A stretch of 64,000 nucleotides of DNA from CAYMCO01 sp964388955 (GTDB lineage: Bacteria > Chloroflexota > Anaerolineae > Anaerolineales > E44-bin32): NCBI GenBank assembly GCA_964388955.1, contig CAYMCO010000006.1:1-64000 (forward strand), in the 5' to 3' direction. Positions within the stretch are counted from its first letter, which is position 1; each line of letters opens with the position of its first letter. This document shows, in pieces, positions 51,801-59,488 of the stretch. Under the pieces are notes generated by a model. It saw only the letters and a program-made list of their open reading frames with translations. It was not told the DNA's origin and made no database searches. The position numbers were made by a program, and so were the translations under genes.

Positions 51801-54200
51801 GAGTGCTGGATCCGTCTGCAGGTTGATTTGGGATGCGGAGGTCAATTCCCTCGCCTTCGCCATGTGGGCCTCGACGGTGGCCAGGTTCCGCTGCTGCACT
51901 GCAAATCCAGCCGCAACCAAGGCTACCGCCAGCAGCACGGCCAGCGCATAGGCATAGCGGCGCAGTCTCCGGGAGGTCCGTGCCTCCTGCACGGCGCGCG
52001 ACTGCTCAGATTCGGCGAGCCTACGGGCCGCCTCCAATTCTCGCCGGCGCTGCGCCTCCCTCTCCCTCTGTCGGTGCTGAGCCAATTCGGCCGAAGTAGT
52101 CAGGAACGATCGTTCCAGCGGATTGAGATCGTCGGCATGTTCGGCCGCCCATTCCTGCGCCCTAAGGAGACGTGCACCGCGATAGAGGTCCGCTTCATCC
52201 TCACCGCGTGCGTCCCACTCCTGGCTGGCCTGGGTGAGGTGGCGGTGTATTCTGAGCGCCTCTCGGCCGCCCTCCAGCCACGTTTGCAGGGTTGGCCATT
52301 CCCGCAGAAGGGCTTCGTGCGATACCTCGACCCAATCCTGTCCCAGTGTTACCAGCCGGTTGGCCGCAAGCGTCTCCAGTACGCGCTTCGTCGGCGCGGG
52401 GCCGGCCGGATCGCCGGTCAGCTCGGCGATCGGGGCGCGCCGGCGCGTTTCGACCCCCGACTCTCCGGGGTCGGTCAGCCGGAGAAGAATTCGGCGCGCG
52501 AGGGCTTGCTCGTCGGATGAAAAACCCCGGTATACCGTCTCCGCCGTCTTGGCAATTGCGCCTCTTACGCCCCCGGCCTGGGCGTAGCCCTTCAAGGTCA
52601 TCGTGCGGCCGCTGCGCCGCTTCCAGCATTCCAGCAAGGCGTGGGAGAGCAGCGGGAGGGCGCCGGGTTCTCCGCGCACCTCGCGGATGATCAAATCCAC
52701 CAATCCGGGCTGGAACTCCCACCCCGCTTGAATGGCTGGCTGTTCGATCGCTCTCCTAAGCTCCTCTGCCTCCATCGGGCCGATGAATTCCTGGCACTCC
52801 GACAACGCATTCCGCAGACGTGGGAAAGCTGCGCATTGGGAGTAGAAGTCGGAGCGCAGCGCAATCACAATGGTGATTGCCCCCACTTGATCGCGCCCGT
52901 TTGCGGACATCAGGTTTGCGATGAAGGCAGCGCGCTGGACCTCCGAGCTGCATCGGGTGAATAACTCTTCGAATTGATCGACGATCAGCAGCAGGTGGGC
53001 AGAACGCGTCGATTCCAGCAGGCCATTGGCGGCCTGTTGAAGCGCCGTCTGATCATCGAGCATCGCGCCCGACAGGTTCTCTCGACCGGATCGGGAGACC
53101 GCATTGCGGCTCAAGGCCCCGGCGAGGGCCTCCAGCGGGAGTTCTGAGGGGGTCATCACGCGCAGCAGATATGGCCCGAGATCCTTCTTGGGAACGATGC
53201 TGCCGGCGACTTGGCGTCCGCCCGTAAGGGCGGAGACCAAGCCTGCCCGCACCAACGAGGATTTGCCGCTGCCCGATGGGCCAACCACGGCGGCAAGCGA
53301 AGGCCGTGAGTTCAATCGATTGACTAACCGTGCGATCAATGCCTCGCGACCGAAGAAAATCTGCGAGTCCTCGATATCGAAGTAAGCCAGGCCCCTATAG
53401 GGAGGCTCTCCCGGTTCGGGCGGCAGTTCTTCGATTTCAGGAGGGGAGGGCTCCGCAACAGGGTTGGTCAACTCGGGGATGCCCTTCTGCTCCAGATCCG
53501 CCGCCAGTTGCACCATCGCGTCCGAAGGTGCCAGACCGAAGTCGCGCGCCAGGTCTTGCTGGCAGCGCCTGAATGCCAGTCGCATGGCGCTCAGGTCTCC
53601 AAGCGCCGTATGGGCGATCATCATGGCTCGGTAGGCGCTTTCGGGCGCATATCCCAGCGCAATCCAGCGCTCCGCCTGTGCCAATGCATCGTTCCAATCC
53701 CCTGCAGAGAGCAATGCGTCGAGCAGCAGGCGCATCTTGCTCTCATAGGCCGCATGCAGGCGCTCACGCTCCAGGACGATCCATTCGTCGTAGAAGCCGG
53801 GGAGCAGGTCGCCTGTGTATTGCCTGGTGATTTTGGAAAGTTCCTCTGTGGTCCAATGATGCGTGTCCCGGCGCTGCAGGATGAGGTCAGCGTCCAGCCA
53901 AGCCGGCGAATCGGCCCGGAAGACGAGATCGATGTCGCTGATCTCCAGGAAATCCTCCCAACCCAATCGAGCCTCCTCGAAGGATTTCCGAATCCGCCAG
54001 AGAGCAGATCGCAGGTAGGCCCGAGAATTGGATTCACTGGCCTCTGGCCACAACATGCCGGCCAGCTTCTCTCGGCGGTTGTGGAGACCTTTGTGCAGCG
54101 CCAGATAGGCGAACAGCGATTGGGCGGGCCTAGAGGGTATTGCAATCGATTGCCCGTCTCGGGTCAGCGCGAATTGCCCCAAGACGCGTATCTCCAGCAT
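48819..54200 (-). CDS. Giant BTAD / NTPase / transmembrane / WD40 / BMP-type sensor-regulator
   Basis: 1793 aa, ATG at 54200 after GGGGAGTCACC. Order of parts: winged-helix DNA-binding domain (MLEIRVLGQFALTRDGQSIA; ~1-90), bacterial transcriptional activation domain (~95-245), nSTAND-type NTPase (~280-700) with PYRGLAYFDIEDSQIFFGRE, Walker A VVGPSGSGKSSLV (~306) and Walker B LLLIVDQFEELF (~420), one membrane helix YALAVLLAVALVAAGFAV (~745-767) preceded by RRLRR, about 14 WD40 repeats (~830-1440, two seven-blade propellers), and a C-terminal BMP/PnrA-type ligand-binding domain (~1478-1793; VYDGGYGQESYEGILLVSDE). By the positive-inside rule the DNA-binding and NTPase parts are cytosolic and the propellers and BMP domain outside. 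BMP domains bind nucleosides or related ligands in transporters. It may be a one-protein transmembrane receptor acting on DNA. Ends convergent with the SagB-like gene. Confidence 0.9.
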   Translation of the reverse strand: MLEIRVLGQFALTRDGQSIAIPSRPAQSLFAYLALHKGLHNRREKLAGMLWPEASESNSRAYLRSALWRIRKSFEEARLGWEDFLEISDIDLVFRADSPAWLDADLILQRRDTHHWTTEELSKITRQYTGDLLPGFYDEWIVLERERLHAAYESKMRLLLDALLSAGDWNDALAQAERWIALGYAPESAYRAMMIAHTALGDLSAMRLAFRRCQQDLARDFGLAPSDAMVQLAADLEQKGIPELTNPVAEPSPPEIEELPPEPGEPPYRGLAYFDIEDSQIFFGREALIARLVNRLNSRPSLAAVVGPSGSGKSSLVRAGLVSALTGGRQVAGSIVPKKDLGPYLLRVMTPSELPLEALAGALSRNAVSRSGRENLSGAMLDDQTALQQAANGLLESTRSAHLLLIVDQFEELFTRCSSEVQRAAFIANLMSANGRDQVGAITIVIALRSDFYSQCAAFPRLRNALSECQEFIGPMEAEELRRAIEQPAIQAGWEFQPGLVDLIIREVRGEPGALPLLSHALLECWKRRSGRTMTLKGYAQAGGVRGAIAKTAETVYRGFSSDEQALARRILLRLTDPGESGVETRRRAPIAELTGDPAGPAPTKRVLETLAANRLVTLGQDWVEVSHEALLREWPTLQTWLEGGREALRIHRHLTQASQEWDARGEDEADLYRGARLLRAQEWAAEHADDLNPLERSFLTTSAELAQHRQREREAQRRRELEAARRLAESEQSRAVQEARTSRRLRRYAYALAVLLAVALVAAGFAVQQRNLATVEAHMAKARELTSASQINLQTDPALSMLLALEALDESASVGEPAPRRAQEALHQAVLASRTEVVLEGHTDRIFDATFSPDGKLVATASADGTIRIWDSRSGQERLLLDTGSHRPMKAVDFHPQGRYLASGGNDRIVRVWDLVSGEPIRELEGHSHWVQDVAFSPDGKLLASVGKDGMVEIWEWDKAEIRAKLSSYEDWPMASVDFTPDGRHVAAGDLSGQLIFWSIAQPTPESVITIEDIPPDIQGIPGFVGAIDLSPDGRRVAGINPRGTAYIWSVDGGEPLLSIDADTASASDLAFSPDGRWLASAGVDRQGHIWDAATGDLLLNLVGHTDRIYSVAFAPDGRRLVTAGEDQTARIWNISLAREVASTPTDTAVTALAFGAEGQMIVAGLQGRAAPSVWDLENGEMRSLGGDHTEGSWATRLAVTSNGQMAAVAGIDHRVHLWSLSTEQALSDLPPQDGRVDAVAFSPDGLTLAAGGSDGVVELWDPSNRKALGTPLLAGDSVTGLAFSPGGDRLCAGSIRGDITVWDLESGQVLYLTAHTGRINQVVFGPKGSRLASASEDGTARIWGLDAPDQSIDLVGHDAPVKDIAFSRDGSQVATVGADGSLRLWDSRSGEELLSLSPAGWESPSRVAFSPTEDVLAISDSKGIYLLASDVDKLAQMARGRVGRDFTADECRVYLMGEDCTAYERTEVAEYLPPPQGHRICEFTEAAGVYDGGYGQESYEGILLVSDELGWDHFVYESEFLDDPPRAMQRLLRSNCDLIVSPGTVFAGMTKNAAQANPDLAFQLIDIPVDDPPDNMWIQLYAPDQAAFLAGYLAAAVSRTGIVATYGGVAIPSVEAFMSGFDSGVRHFNAVKGADVTLLGWDSESGTGDFVGDFCCPPEGIQFTRQFIESGADVIMPVGGPYITYGSVIEASKHEGRYIIGVDVDQTLATPQFAQVVLTSVEKRARVSVLRAAQAVEAGTFAGGTFIGTLETGEVAISPFHKLDALVSEELKAELDQLRAEIIAGTIQTRP

Positions 54201-54425
54201 GGTGACTCCCCTGATGCCTCCGGCCCAGGTTCGCATGTTAACGGCAAACGAAGCTGCTTGCAAGCATGGCTAGGACCCCGAATGAGTCGAGGCAGCGGAA
54301 GCCCTCCCCCTCGCATACGCTAAATAACGCCACTGCATACGCTGTCCTTCGGGGCATGGAGTAGCCTGGTGTCGAACAGCAGCGGCGCCCATCGGGCGGC
54401 GAGCGAAGAAAGAGAGGCAAGCATC

Positions 54426-55098
54426 ATGTTTGAGGGACGACTTCTGCAGCGGGATCGGCTTCTCCTCGCACTCATCATCATAGCCATCTTCGGCTTGGCC
54501 ATCGTGCTCGGGAGCCTGATTGCGGGATCATCGGGGAGCGGGGTGCGCTGGCTCTCGCAGGGCGACCCTTCGAGCCAAGGCTCGGCTCCTCTCGCTCGGG
54601 AGCGGGCGCTGGCGGCCGAAGCGGCGCGATGGAACGCCATGGCAGAAGAGTATGTCAATCTTCATGGCAGCACGGCCTGGGTGAGGGGCGGCCTGACGGC
54701 TGCCCGGCGAGTGGAGGNNNNNNNNNNNNNNNNNNNNNNNNNNNNNNNNNNNNNNNNNNNNNNNNNNNNNNNNNNNNNNNNNNNNNNNNNNNNNNNNNNN
54801 NNNNNNNNNNNNNNNNNCGGACCGGCTTACCGGCCGGGCGGGTGAATACGTCAACCTGTTCGGCAGCACGGCCTGGGTGAGGGGCGGCCTGACGGCAGCC
54901 CAGCAGGTGGAGGCGGACCGGCTTACCGGCCGGGCGGGTGAATACGTCAACCTGTTCGGCAGCACGGCGCGAGTAAACGCCGATCCGATGTATCCGGCCC
55001 GGCTGGCGGAGGCCGCCCGCCTCACGGGGCTGGCAATTCACTTCGGTCGAATGCCCACAGAGATGTCGAGCGAACTGGCCTCACTGTTGGCCCGATAG
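54426..55098 (+). CDS. Membrane protein with 32-residue tandem repeats (interrupted by assembly gap)
   Basis: ATG at 54426 begins MFEGRLLQRDRLLLALIIIA, one membrane helix. Then come repeats of 32 residues (96 bases): RLTGRAGEYVNLFGSTAW followed by VRGGLTAAQQVEAD. One partial copy precedes and one full and one partial copy follow the 100-N gap; the end is unique (MPTEMSSELASLLAR). After the gap the reading frame is shifted by one relative to the N count, which is exactly explained if the true gap is a multiple of 96 bases and not 100. So this is one intact gene whose repeat number is unknown. Divergent from the giant regulator, 225 bases apart. Function unknown; the repeated part is extracytoplasmic. 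Confidence 0.78.
54648..54972 (+). repeat. 96-base tandem repeat with collapsed copies
   Basis: CGGACCGGCTTACCGGCCGG starts at 54818 and again at 54914, exactly 96 bases apart and identical in between. The copy before the gap (GAGTATGTCAATCTTCATGG) is slightly diverged. The spacing across the gap fits a multiple of 96 bases. Confidence 0.85.
54718..54817. other. Assembly gap of 100 N
   Basis: A run of exactly 100 N, the placeholder for a gap of unknown length, inside the tandem repeat. Confidence 1.
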
Positions 55099-55385
55099 CC
55101 GCATCTTGCGATCCACGGCGCGGCGGGCGACGCAGCCCCACCCTCTCCGGGGCTGCGTCGCCCTTTAACGCACAGGGGACGGAAGAGATATCCCCAAGGC
55201 TCTCGCGCCGGAAACCGACGATGGCAGCTCATTTGCGATGCATATCCCGGGATACACTCGCTGCGGCGCCCCGAGAGGCGTCGAAGCAATTGGCGCGACC
55301 GCATTCATCAATCGTGGGGATACTGGGCTGCGGGGTCCAGTGGCGCAGCAATCTGGAGGCCCTTTTCAAAACCCAAAAACGTTGT

Positions 55386-55557
55386 TATCATAATTCGCTG
55401 AAGCATGCGTGGCCGTTCTATCTGTAGTCGAATGCCATGCTCCGAGCGAAGTCCGTTCGAGCACGTGATGAGGTTGATCGGCCTCCTCCGCGAACCCGAC
55501 CGCCGAAGAACGACAGGCAGCTGAGGACAAGCATCTTACAGAAGGAGGAAGGGTAGG
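55386..55557 (+). promoter_or_regulatory. Promoter and structured 5' leader of third cold-shock gene
   Basis: -10-like box TTGTTATCATAAT (TATCAT at 55386-55391); a diverged copy of the shared block at 55415 (GTTCTATCTGTAGTCG); and a hairpin GCTCCGAGCG/CGTTCGAGC (55439-55462, one bulge). Block to start codon is 143 bases, the same as for the other two genes. Confidence 0.6.
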
Positions 55558-55770
55558 ATGTCGGATCGTGAAGTTGGCACGGTCAAGTGGTTCAACAACA
55601 GCAAGGGTTATGGTTTCATCGAGAGGGAGGAAGGCGAAGACGTCTTCGTTCACTACTCAGGGATCCTCGGAAGCGGATTCCGCAGCCTAGAGGAGGGCCA
55701 GCAGGTCGAATTCACCGTAGAGGAGACGGAAAAAGGGCCGCAGGCCACTCAAGTTATCGTTGTGGTTTGA
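55558..55770 (+). CDS. Cold-shock protein
   Basis: 70 aa. ATG follows AAGGAGGAAGGGTAGG. RNP1 GTVKWFNNSKGYGFIE, RNP2 DVFVHYSGI. Third paralogue, 9 kb from the other pair, with the same leader design and its own terminator. Binds single-stranded nucleic acid. Confidence 0.95.
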   Translation: MSDREVGTVKWFNNSKGYGFIEREEGEDVFVHYSGILGSGFRSLEEGQQVEFTVEETEKGPQATQVIVVV

Positions 55771-55791
55771 CCACAAAGCGCCTGAGAACCC

Positions 55792-55817
55792 GAAACCCCC
55801 GAGCGGTCGGGGGTTTC
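55792..55817 (+). terminator. Rho-independent terminator of third cold-shock gene
   Basis: GAAACCCCCGA (55792-55802) with TCGGGGGTTTC (55807-55817), loop GCGG, then TCATTT. Confidence 0.85.
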
Positions 55818-56132
55818 TCATTTAACCGCCCAGACTGGCGCCCAGCGTTGCCCCAACGCATATCGAAAATCCGGCGCTGTGGAAGGGCAGAGGCGCATGG
55901 CGGAATGTGGGCCTTTGGGTGTGAGAGCGCCACCGATCCCCGAATGAATCGAGGATGCTGGGGGATATGGGCTCGCCGGATGCCCCATCGGTGGCTGGGA
56001 GGATGATACCGTGGCGCGCTCGGAGGAAGCCCACCGGAAAATGGCACAAGTTGAGGTTCCACCGGGTTATAATCCTTGACCGGGCCCCGGAAAATCATCG
56101 CCCCAGCCTTCGCTGATGGAAAGGACGATACA
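55818..56132. other. Upstream region of MFS gene
   Basis: 315 bases; no gene or RNA seen. GGTTATAATCC near 56063 could be a -10 region for the MFS gene. Confidence 0.3.
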
Positions 56133-57338
56133 TTGGACTACTTTCGCCGCACGGGGATAAACCGCACGGTCCTGACTCTCTCGGTGGCCCGCCTTGCAGA
56201 TGCACTGGGCAACAGCATGCTGATCGTGATCATCCCGCTTTATGTTGCCAAGCTGCCCGCTCCTTGGTTCCCCTTTTCCGAGTCCATTCTGGTTGGAATC
56301 CTGATCTCGCTCTACGGACTGGTGTTCACGGGACTGCAGCCTTTTACCGGGGCGCTTTCGGACCGGCTGGGGCGGCGCAAGCTCTTCATACAGGCTGGTC
56401 TGTTTGTGATGGCGATTAGCACGATCGCCTACGTATTCGCCAGCCAATTCGCCTATCTGCTGGTGGCGCGCGCTGTGCAGGGCATTGGAGTGGCGATCAC
56501 GGTGCCGGCCGCTCTTGGTCTGCTGGCTGCAGATACGGAGAAAGCGACGCGCGGCGGGGCAATGGGCTTCTACAGCATGCTGCGGATGGTGGGTTTCGCG
56601 ATTGGTCCTCTGGCGGGAGGCTTCCTGCAGGTGCACAGCGGGTTCAACGCCGCGTTCATGCTCGGCGGGGGACTCATTATGGTGGGATTCCTGTTGGTCC
56701 AGATCTGGGTCCGCGACGTGGAGGTGCCGCAGGCCTCACAGGGGGGGCGCAGGCCGCTCTTCGATCGCGACCTTCTCTCCGAGGGTCGCTTTGCCCTGGG
56801 TGTGGCGACCTTCATTATGTCGAGCGCTTTCTCGATGATGAGCGCGTTGGAGAATGAATTCAACGCCCGTCTGGGGCAAACAGCGATCGGCTTCGGAGTC
56901 GCCTTCAGCGCGCTGACCATCGCCCGCTTGATCACCCAACTTCCCCTGGGGCGGTTTTCCGACAGGGTGGGTCGGAAGGGGTTGATCGTCGTAGGTATGC
57001 TCGTCATGGCACCCGCCACCGCTGCCACGGGGTTGGTGACGAGCACCCTGCAACTCACGGGGGTGCGCGCCATCCAGGGGGTGGCCTCGGCGGCCATTGC
57101 GGCGCCGGCATTCGCGTTGGTCGGCGACCTGAGCCGGGCCGGCCACGAGGGCCAGCAGATGAGCATCCTGGCGATGGGCTTCGGATTGGGAATCGCGATC
57201 GGACCGCTGATCGCGGGCCTGTTGGCGGTGTATTCTTTCTTGCTGCCCTTTGTCGTCGGGGGAGTGCTGTGTCTGCTGGGGGCATGGTTGGTATCTGCGA
57301 GGGCCCCGGAGACGGTCAATCGCTCAGCAGAGGCATGA
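56133..57338 (+). CDS. MFS transporter
   Basis: 401 aa from a TTG at 56133 with AAAGGACGATACA before it; an in-frame start at 56076 would add 19 residues that look non-coding. Twelve membrane helices. The MFS signature loop is GALSDRLGRRKLFIQAGLFV and in the second half GRFSDRVGRKGLIVVGML. It resembles multidrug and sugar-efflux transporters (ARAVQGIGVAITVPAALGLL is the antiporter-type motif C). Substrate unknown. Convergent, 38 bases apart, with the lytic transglycosylase. Confidence 0.88.
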   Translation: MDYFRRTGINRTVLTLSVARLADALGNSMLIVIIPLYVAKLPAPWFPFSESILVGILISLYGLVFTGLQPFTGALSDRLGRRKLFIQAGLFVMAISTIAYVFASQFAYLLVARAVQGIGVAITVPAALGLLAADTEKATRGGAMGFYSMLRMVGFAIGPLAGGFLQVHSGFNAAFMLGGGLIMVGFLLVQIWVRDVEVPQASQGGRRPLFDRDLLSEGRFALGVATFIMSSAFSMMSALENEFNARLGQTAIGFGVAFSALTIARLITQLPLGRFSDRVGRKGLIVVGMLVMAPATAATGLVTSTLQLTGVRAIQGVASAAIAAPAFALVGDLSRAGHEGQQMSILAMGFGLGIAIGPLIAGLLAVYSFLLPFVVGGVLCLLGAWLVSARAPETVNRSAEA

Positions 57339-57376
57339 TCCAACTCATCCGGCAGGCAGGGCGGATTCCGAGATGG

Positions 57377-57952
57377 CTAGCGGCGATAACCGAATCCCTT
57401 GGCCATGCGCAGGATAAGCCCCGCGTAGTCCCAACCTTTTCCGTTTTCATCCCGACCTGTTTCCCCCGCGTTGTAGGCGGCCAGGCCGGCACGCAGGTCC
57501 CCGTAGGCGTTGTTCCTGAACAGTGCCAGGATACCCGCCCCGCACCAGATGTTCGCATCCGGGTTGAAGCTGGCGCACTGGTGGTATCCGGGCATGATCC
57601 CCATCAATCCGATTGCCCCAACCCTGCTGACGGAAGATGGATCTCCCCCGCTCTCACGCCAAATGATGGCGGCCACGATTTCAGGCGGCAACTGATAGTA
57701 GTCCGCAGCCTCATGGATGGTCTCGCGATATTCCCACACCGGGATCGGCCAAGCGGCGTATGTTTCCATCGGAGGAGTTGGCTCCGCCAGCGTGCCATTG
57801 GTCAGGAGAGGCGGCGGCTCGAGCTGCGCACTGCCCACATCGGCCGAGAGTTGATGGCGGGTTTCCGGCCCGAGCCCGGGGTCGTCGGGAGTCCGAGCCA
57901 ATGAGGAATGCCCGGCGAGCAGGAGCGAAATCATGATAATGCCTGTGTTCAC
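57377..57952 (-). CDS. Secreted lytic transglycosylase (SLT domain)
   Basis: 191 aa from GTG 57952, with GAGGGGGAGAGG upstream. A short hydrophobic N-terminus (IIMISLLLAGHSSLA) is a signal peptide. The SLT lysozyme-like domain occupies the C-terminal half: AADYYQLPPEIVAAIIWRES with the catalytic Glu, GDPSSVSRVGAIGLMGIMP (G-A-x-GLMQ-like motif with Gly for Gln) and AGLAAYNAGE. It cleaves peptidoglycan between MurNAc and GlcNAc. The position just after an MFS gene carries no obvious meaning. Confidence 0.88.
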   Translation of the reverse strand: MNTGIIMISLLLAGHSSLARTPDDPGLGPETRHQLSADVGSAQLEPPPLLTNGTLAEPTPPMETYAAWPIPVWEYRETIHEAADYYQLPPEIVAAIIWRESGGDPSSVSRVGAIGLMGIMPGYHQCASFNPDANIWCGAGILALFRNNAYGDLRAGLAAYNAGETGRDENGKGWDYAGLILRMAKGFGYRR

Positions 57953-58688
57953 GCCGGGTCTGCCTCTCCCCCTCTGAACGCGCGGAGGTTGTCAGCTCGC
58001 AGTGCGACCTATCCGCTGCCCGCCTCCCGCTCGAGGTAGGTTGGGACGCCGTATCGATGCCCGGCGAGCGATCTGTTCGATCGCCATTCCCACCCCCCCC
58101 GCCGCCAGGGATCTCGCTACTGCGTGTTCGGTTCCACTATTTATTAACCGGACTATAGAAGGTTTGTTACGCCCACTGCCGGCTGGCGGTGGCCCTTGGG
58201 AAGCGTCCAAAGGGCTTCATCGTCCCTCTGCAGGGGGCCGATAGGGCCGGACTGGGTGGGTTGGCCGTCGGGATGGAGTACTGCCACCATGACGGGAGCC
58301 GCCCGCCGGAGGGCATCGAAGTTGGAACCCGGCTTGGGGCGAGCTTCCGCCGCCGCAGGTAGAATCTAGCCTCGCCCTATTGCGGCCACCGGTCCCGGAA
58401 GGCATTTCGAGAGAGCAAAGGGCATGATCAGACACAGTGCGAGCTTGAACAAGAACGAGTCCGAGGGGGGAAGTGCGCGTCCACTGTGGAGCGGGATTAG
58501 GCCGGGCCCGGACCACGGCGGCGGCCTATGTGGTCGCTTTCGGAGAGCTGGCAGAAGGCTCCTGGCAGGAACTGAGGAAGATCCGGCCCTTCATCCGCTC
58601 ACGCAAATCCCAGCGGGGCCGTATCCGCGAATTCGCTGAAGAAGAGGATGGCCGCTCGGCCGAGGATTGCCGCCGTCTACCGCCCTCA
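57953..58688. other. 736-base region without a firm gene
   Basis: A plus-strand frame at 58473 reads AAAYVVAFGELAEGSWQELR and further protein-like sequence, but it then runs antisense through the next gene and has a poor start. It may be a relic. CGGACTATAGAAGGTTTG near 58149 is an AT-rich spot. Nothing else supported. Confidence 0.3.
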
Positions 58689-59264
58689 CTATTCTGTGGC
58701 TCGGAGAGGGTGGTTGGGGATGCCGGTATAGGGATCCCCGATGCTTTGCGATCGGATCGCCTCGCTGTCCCAGAATTGGTCGACCTCCTCTGGCGAGAGA
58801 TTTCCATCCAGGAATGCAGCTACGTCGGCCATATCGGCGGAAATGGCGCCGGTGACGGTACCCGCCGTGGCCCGGCCGTATTCGAAGGTCTGCACATCCA
58901 TCAGGTTGATGAAATTGACTGTGACGCTGGTTGCCTCAGGCGTATATCGGCGCGCATCACGCCATATGCTCTCCAGCGTCTTCTTGATGAGCGTCTCGGC
59001 ATCAGTGCGGCCTTGCTCCGTGCTTGTCCCTGGGTTCACCAGGACAACGTGTAGATCGAACGTGCCGTCGGGCAGGAGCTCCATCTGGACCACATCCAAC
59101 AGCGGATTCTCTTCCTCCACGGCCGCCGCGTATTGGGCAAATTCAGCTGTGATTGTCGGGGTCGGGCCGGGGGCTTCCCCCTTTGCGCTTAGACCGGCCG
59201 CGCTGCATGCGGATGAGAGCAGCAAGAGCGCCACCATCGTGGCGATGCCAACACTTCGGAGCAC
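58689..59264 (-). CDS. Small lipoprotein of unknown function
   Basis: 191 aa from a GTG at 59264 with GGGAGG before it; longer frames are less likely. The signal peptide (SVGIATMVALLLLSSAC) ends in lipobox SSAC. The mature part is an alpha/beta domain (VVQMELLPDGTFDLHVVLVN, RTDAETLIKKTLESIW, TSVTVNFINLMD) and an acidic helical end (SPEEVDQFWDSEAI). No family recognised. Surface-anchored. Confidence 0.78.
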   Translation of the reverse strand: MLRSVGIATMVALLLLSSACSAAGLSAKGEAPGPTPTITAEFAQYAAAVEEENPLLDVVQMELLPDGTFDLHVVLVNPGTSTEQGRTDAETLIKKTLESIWRDARRYTPEATSVTVNFINLMDVQTFEYGRATAGTVTGAISADMADVAAFLDGNLSPEEVDQFWDSEAIRSQSIGDPYTGIPNHPLRATE

Positions 59265-59488
59265 GAAGAACCTCCCTCCGACCGAACCCTCTGGCGACGG
59301 GTTCGGCAATTATGCATGCAAGTTTACCTCACTGGCGTGTGATTAGCGGTACGAATCGCTTCCGGGCAATCGACATCTTGTGCGGAGGGCCGGCAAGAGG
59401 AGAAGCCCAAGAGGGCCTCCAAAAAGCGTAGGGGGCGACAGACGCGATCGCACAGTGAACCCGGAGCAAGCGCTGCAAGGCGGATGAT

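Noticed and set aside
51570..52520. 316-codon plus-strand open frame
   Set aside because: Antisense to the WD40/NTPase part of the giant regulator.
54426..55098. Frameshift in the repeat protein
   Set aside because: The apparent shift follows from the arbitrary 100-N gap; a true gap of a multiple of 96 bases restores the frame.
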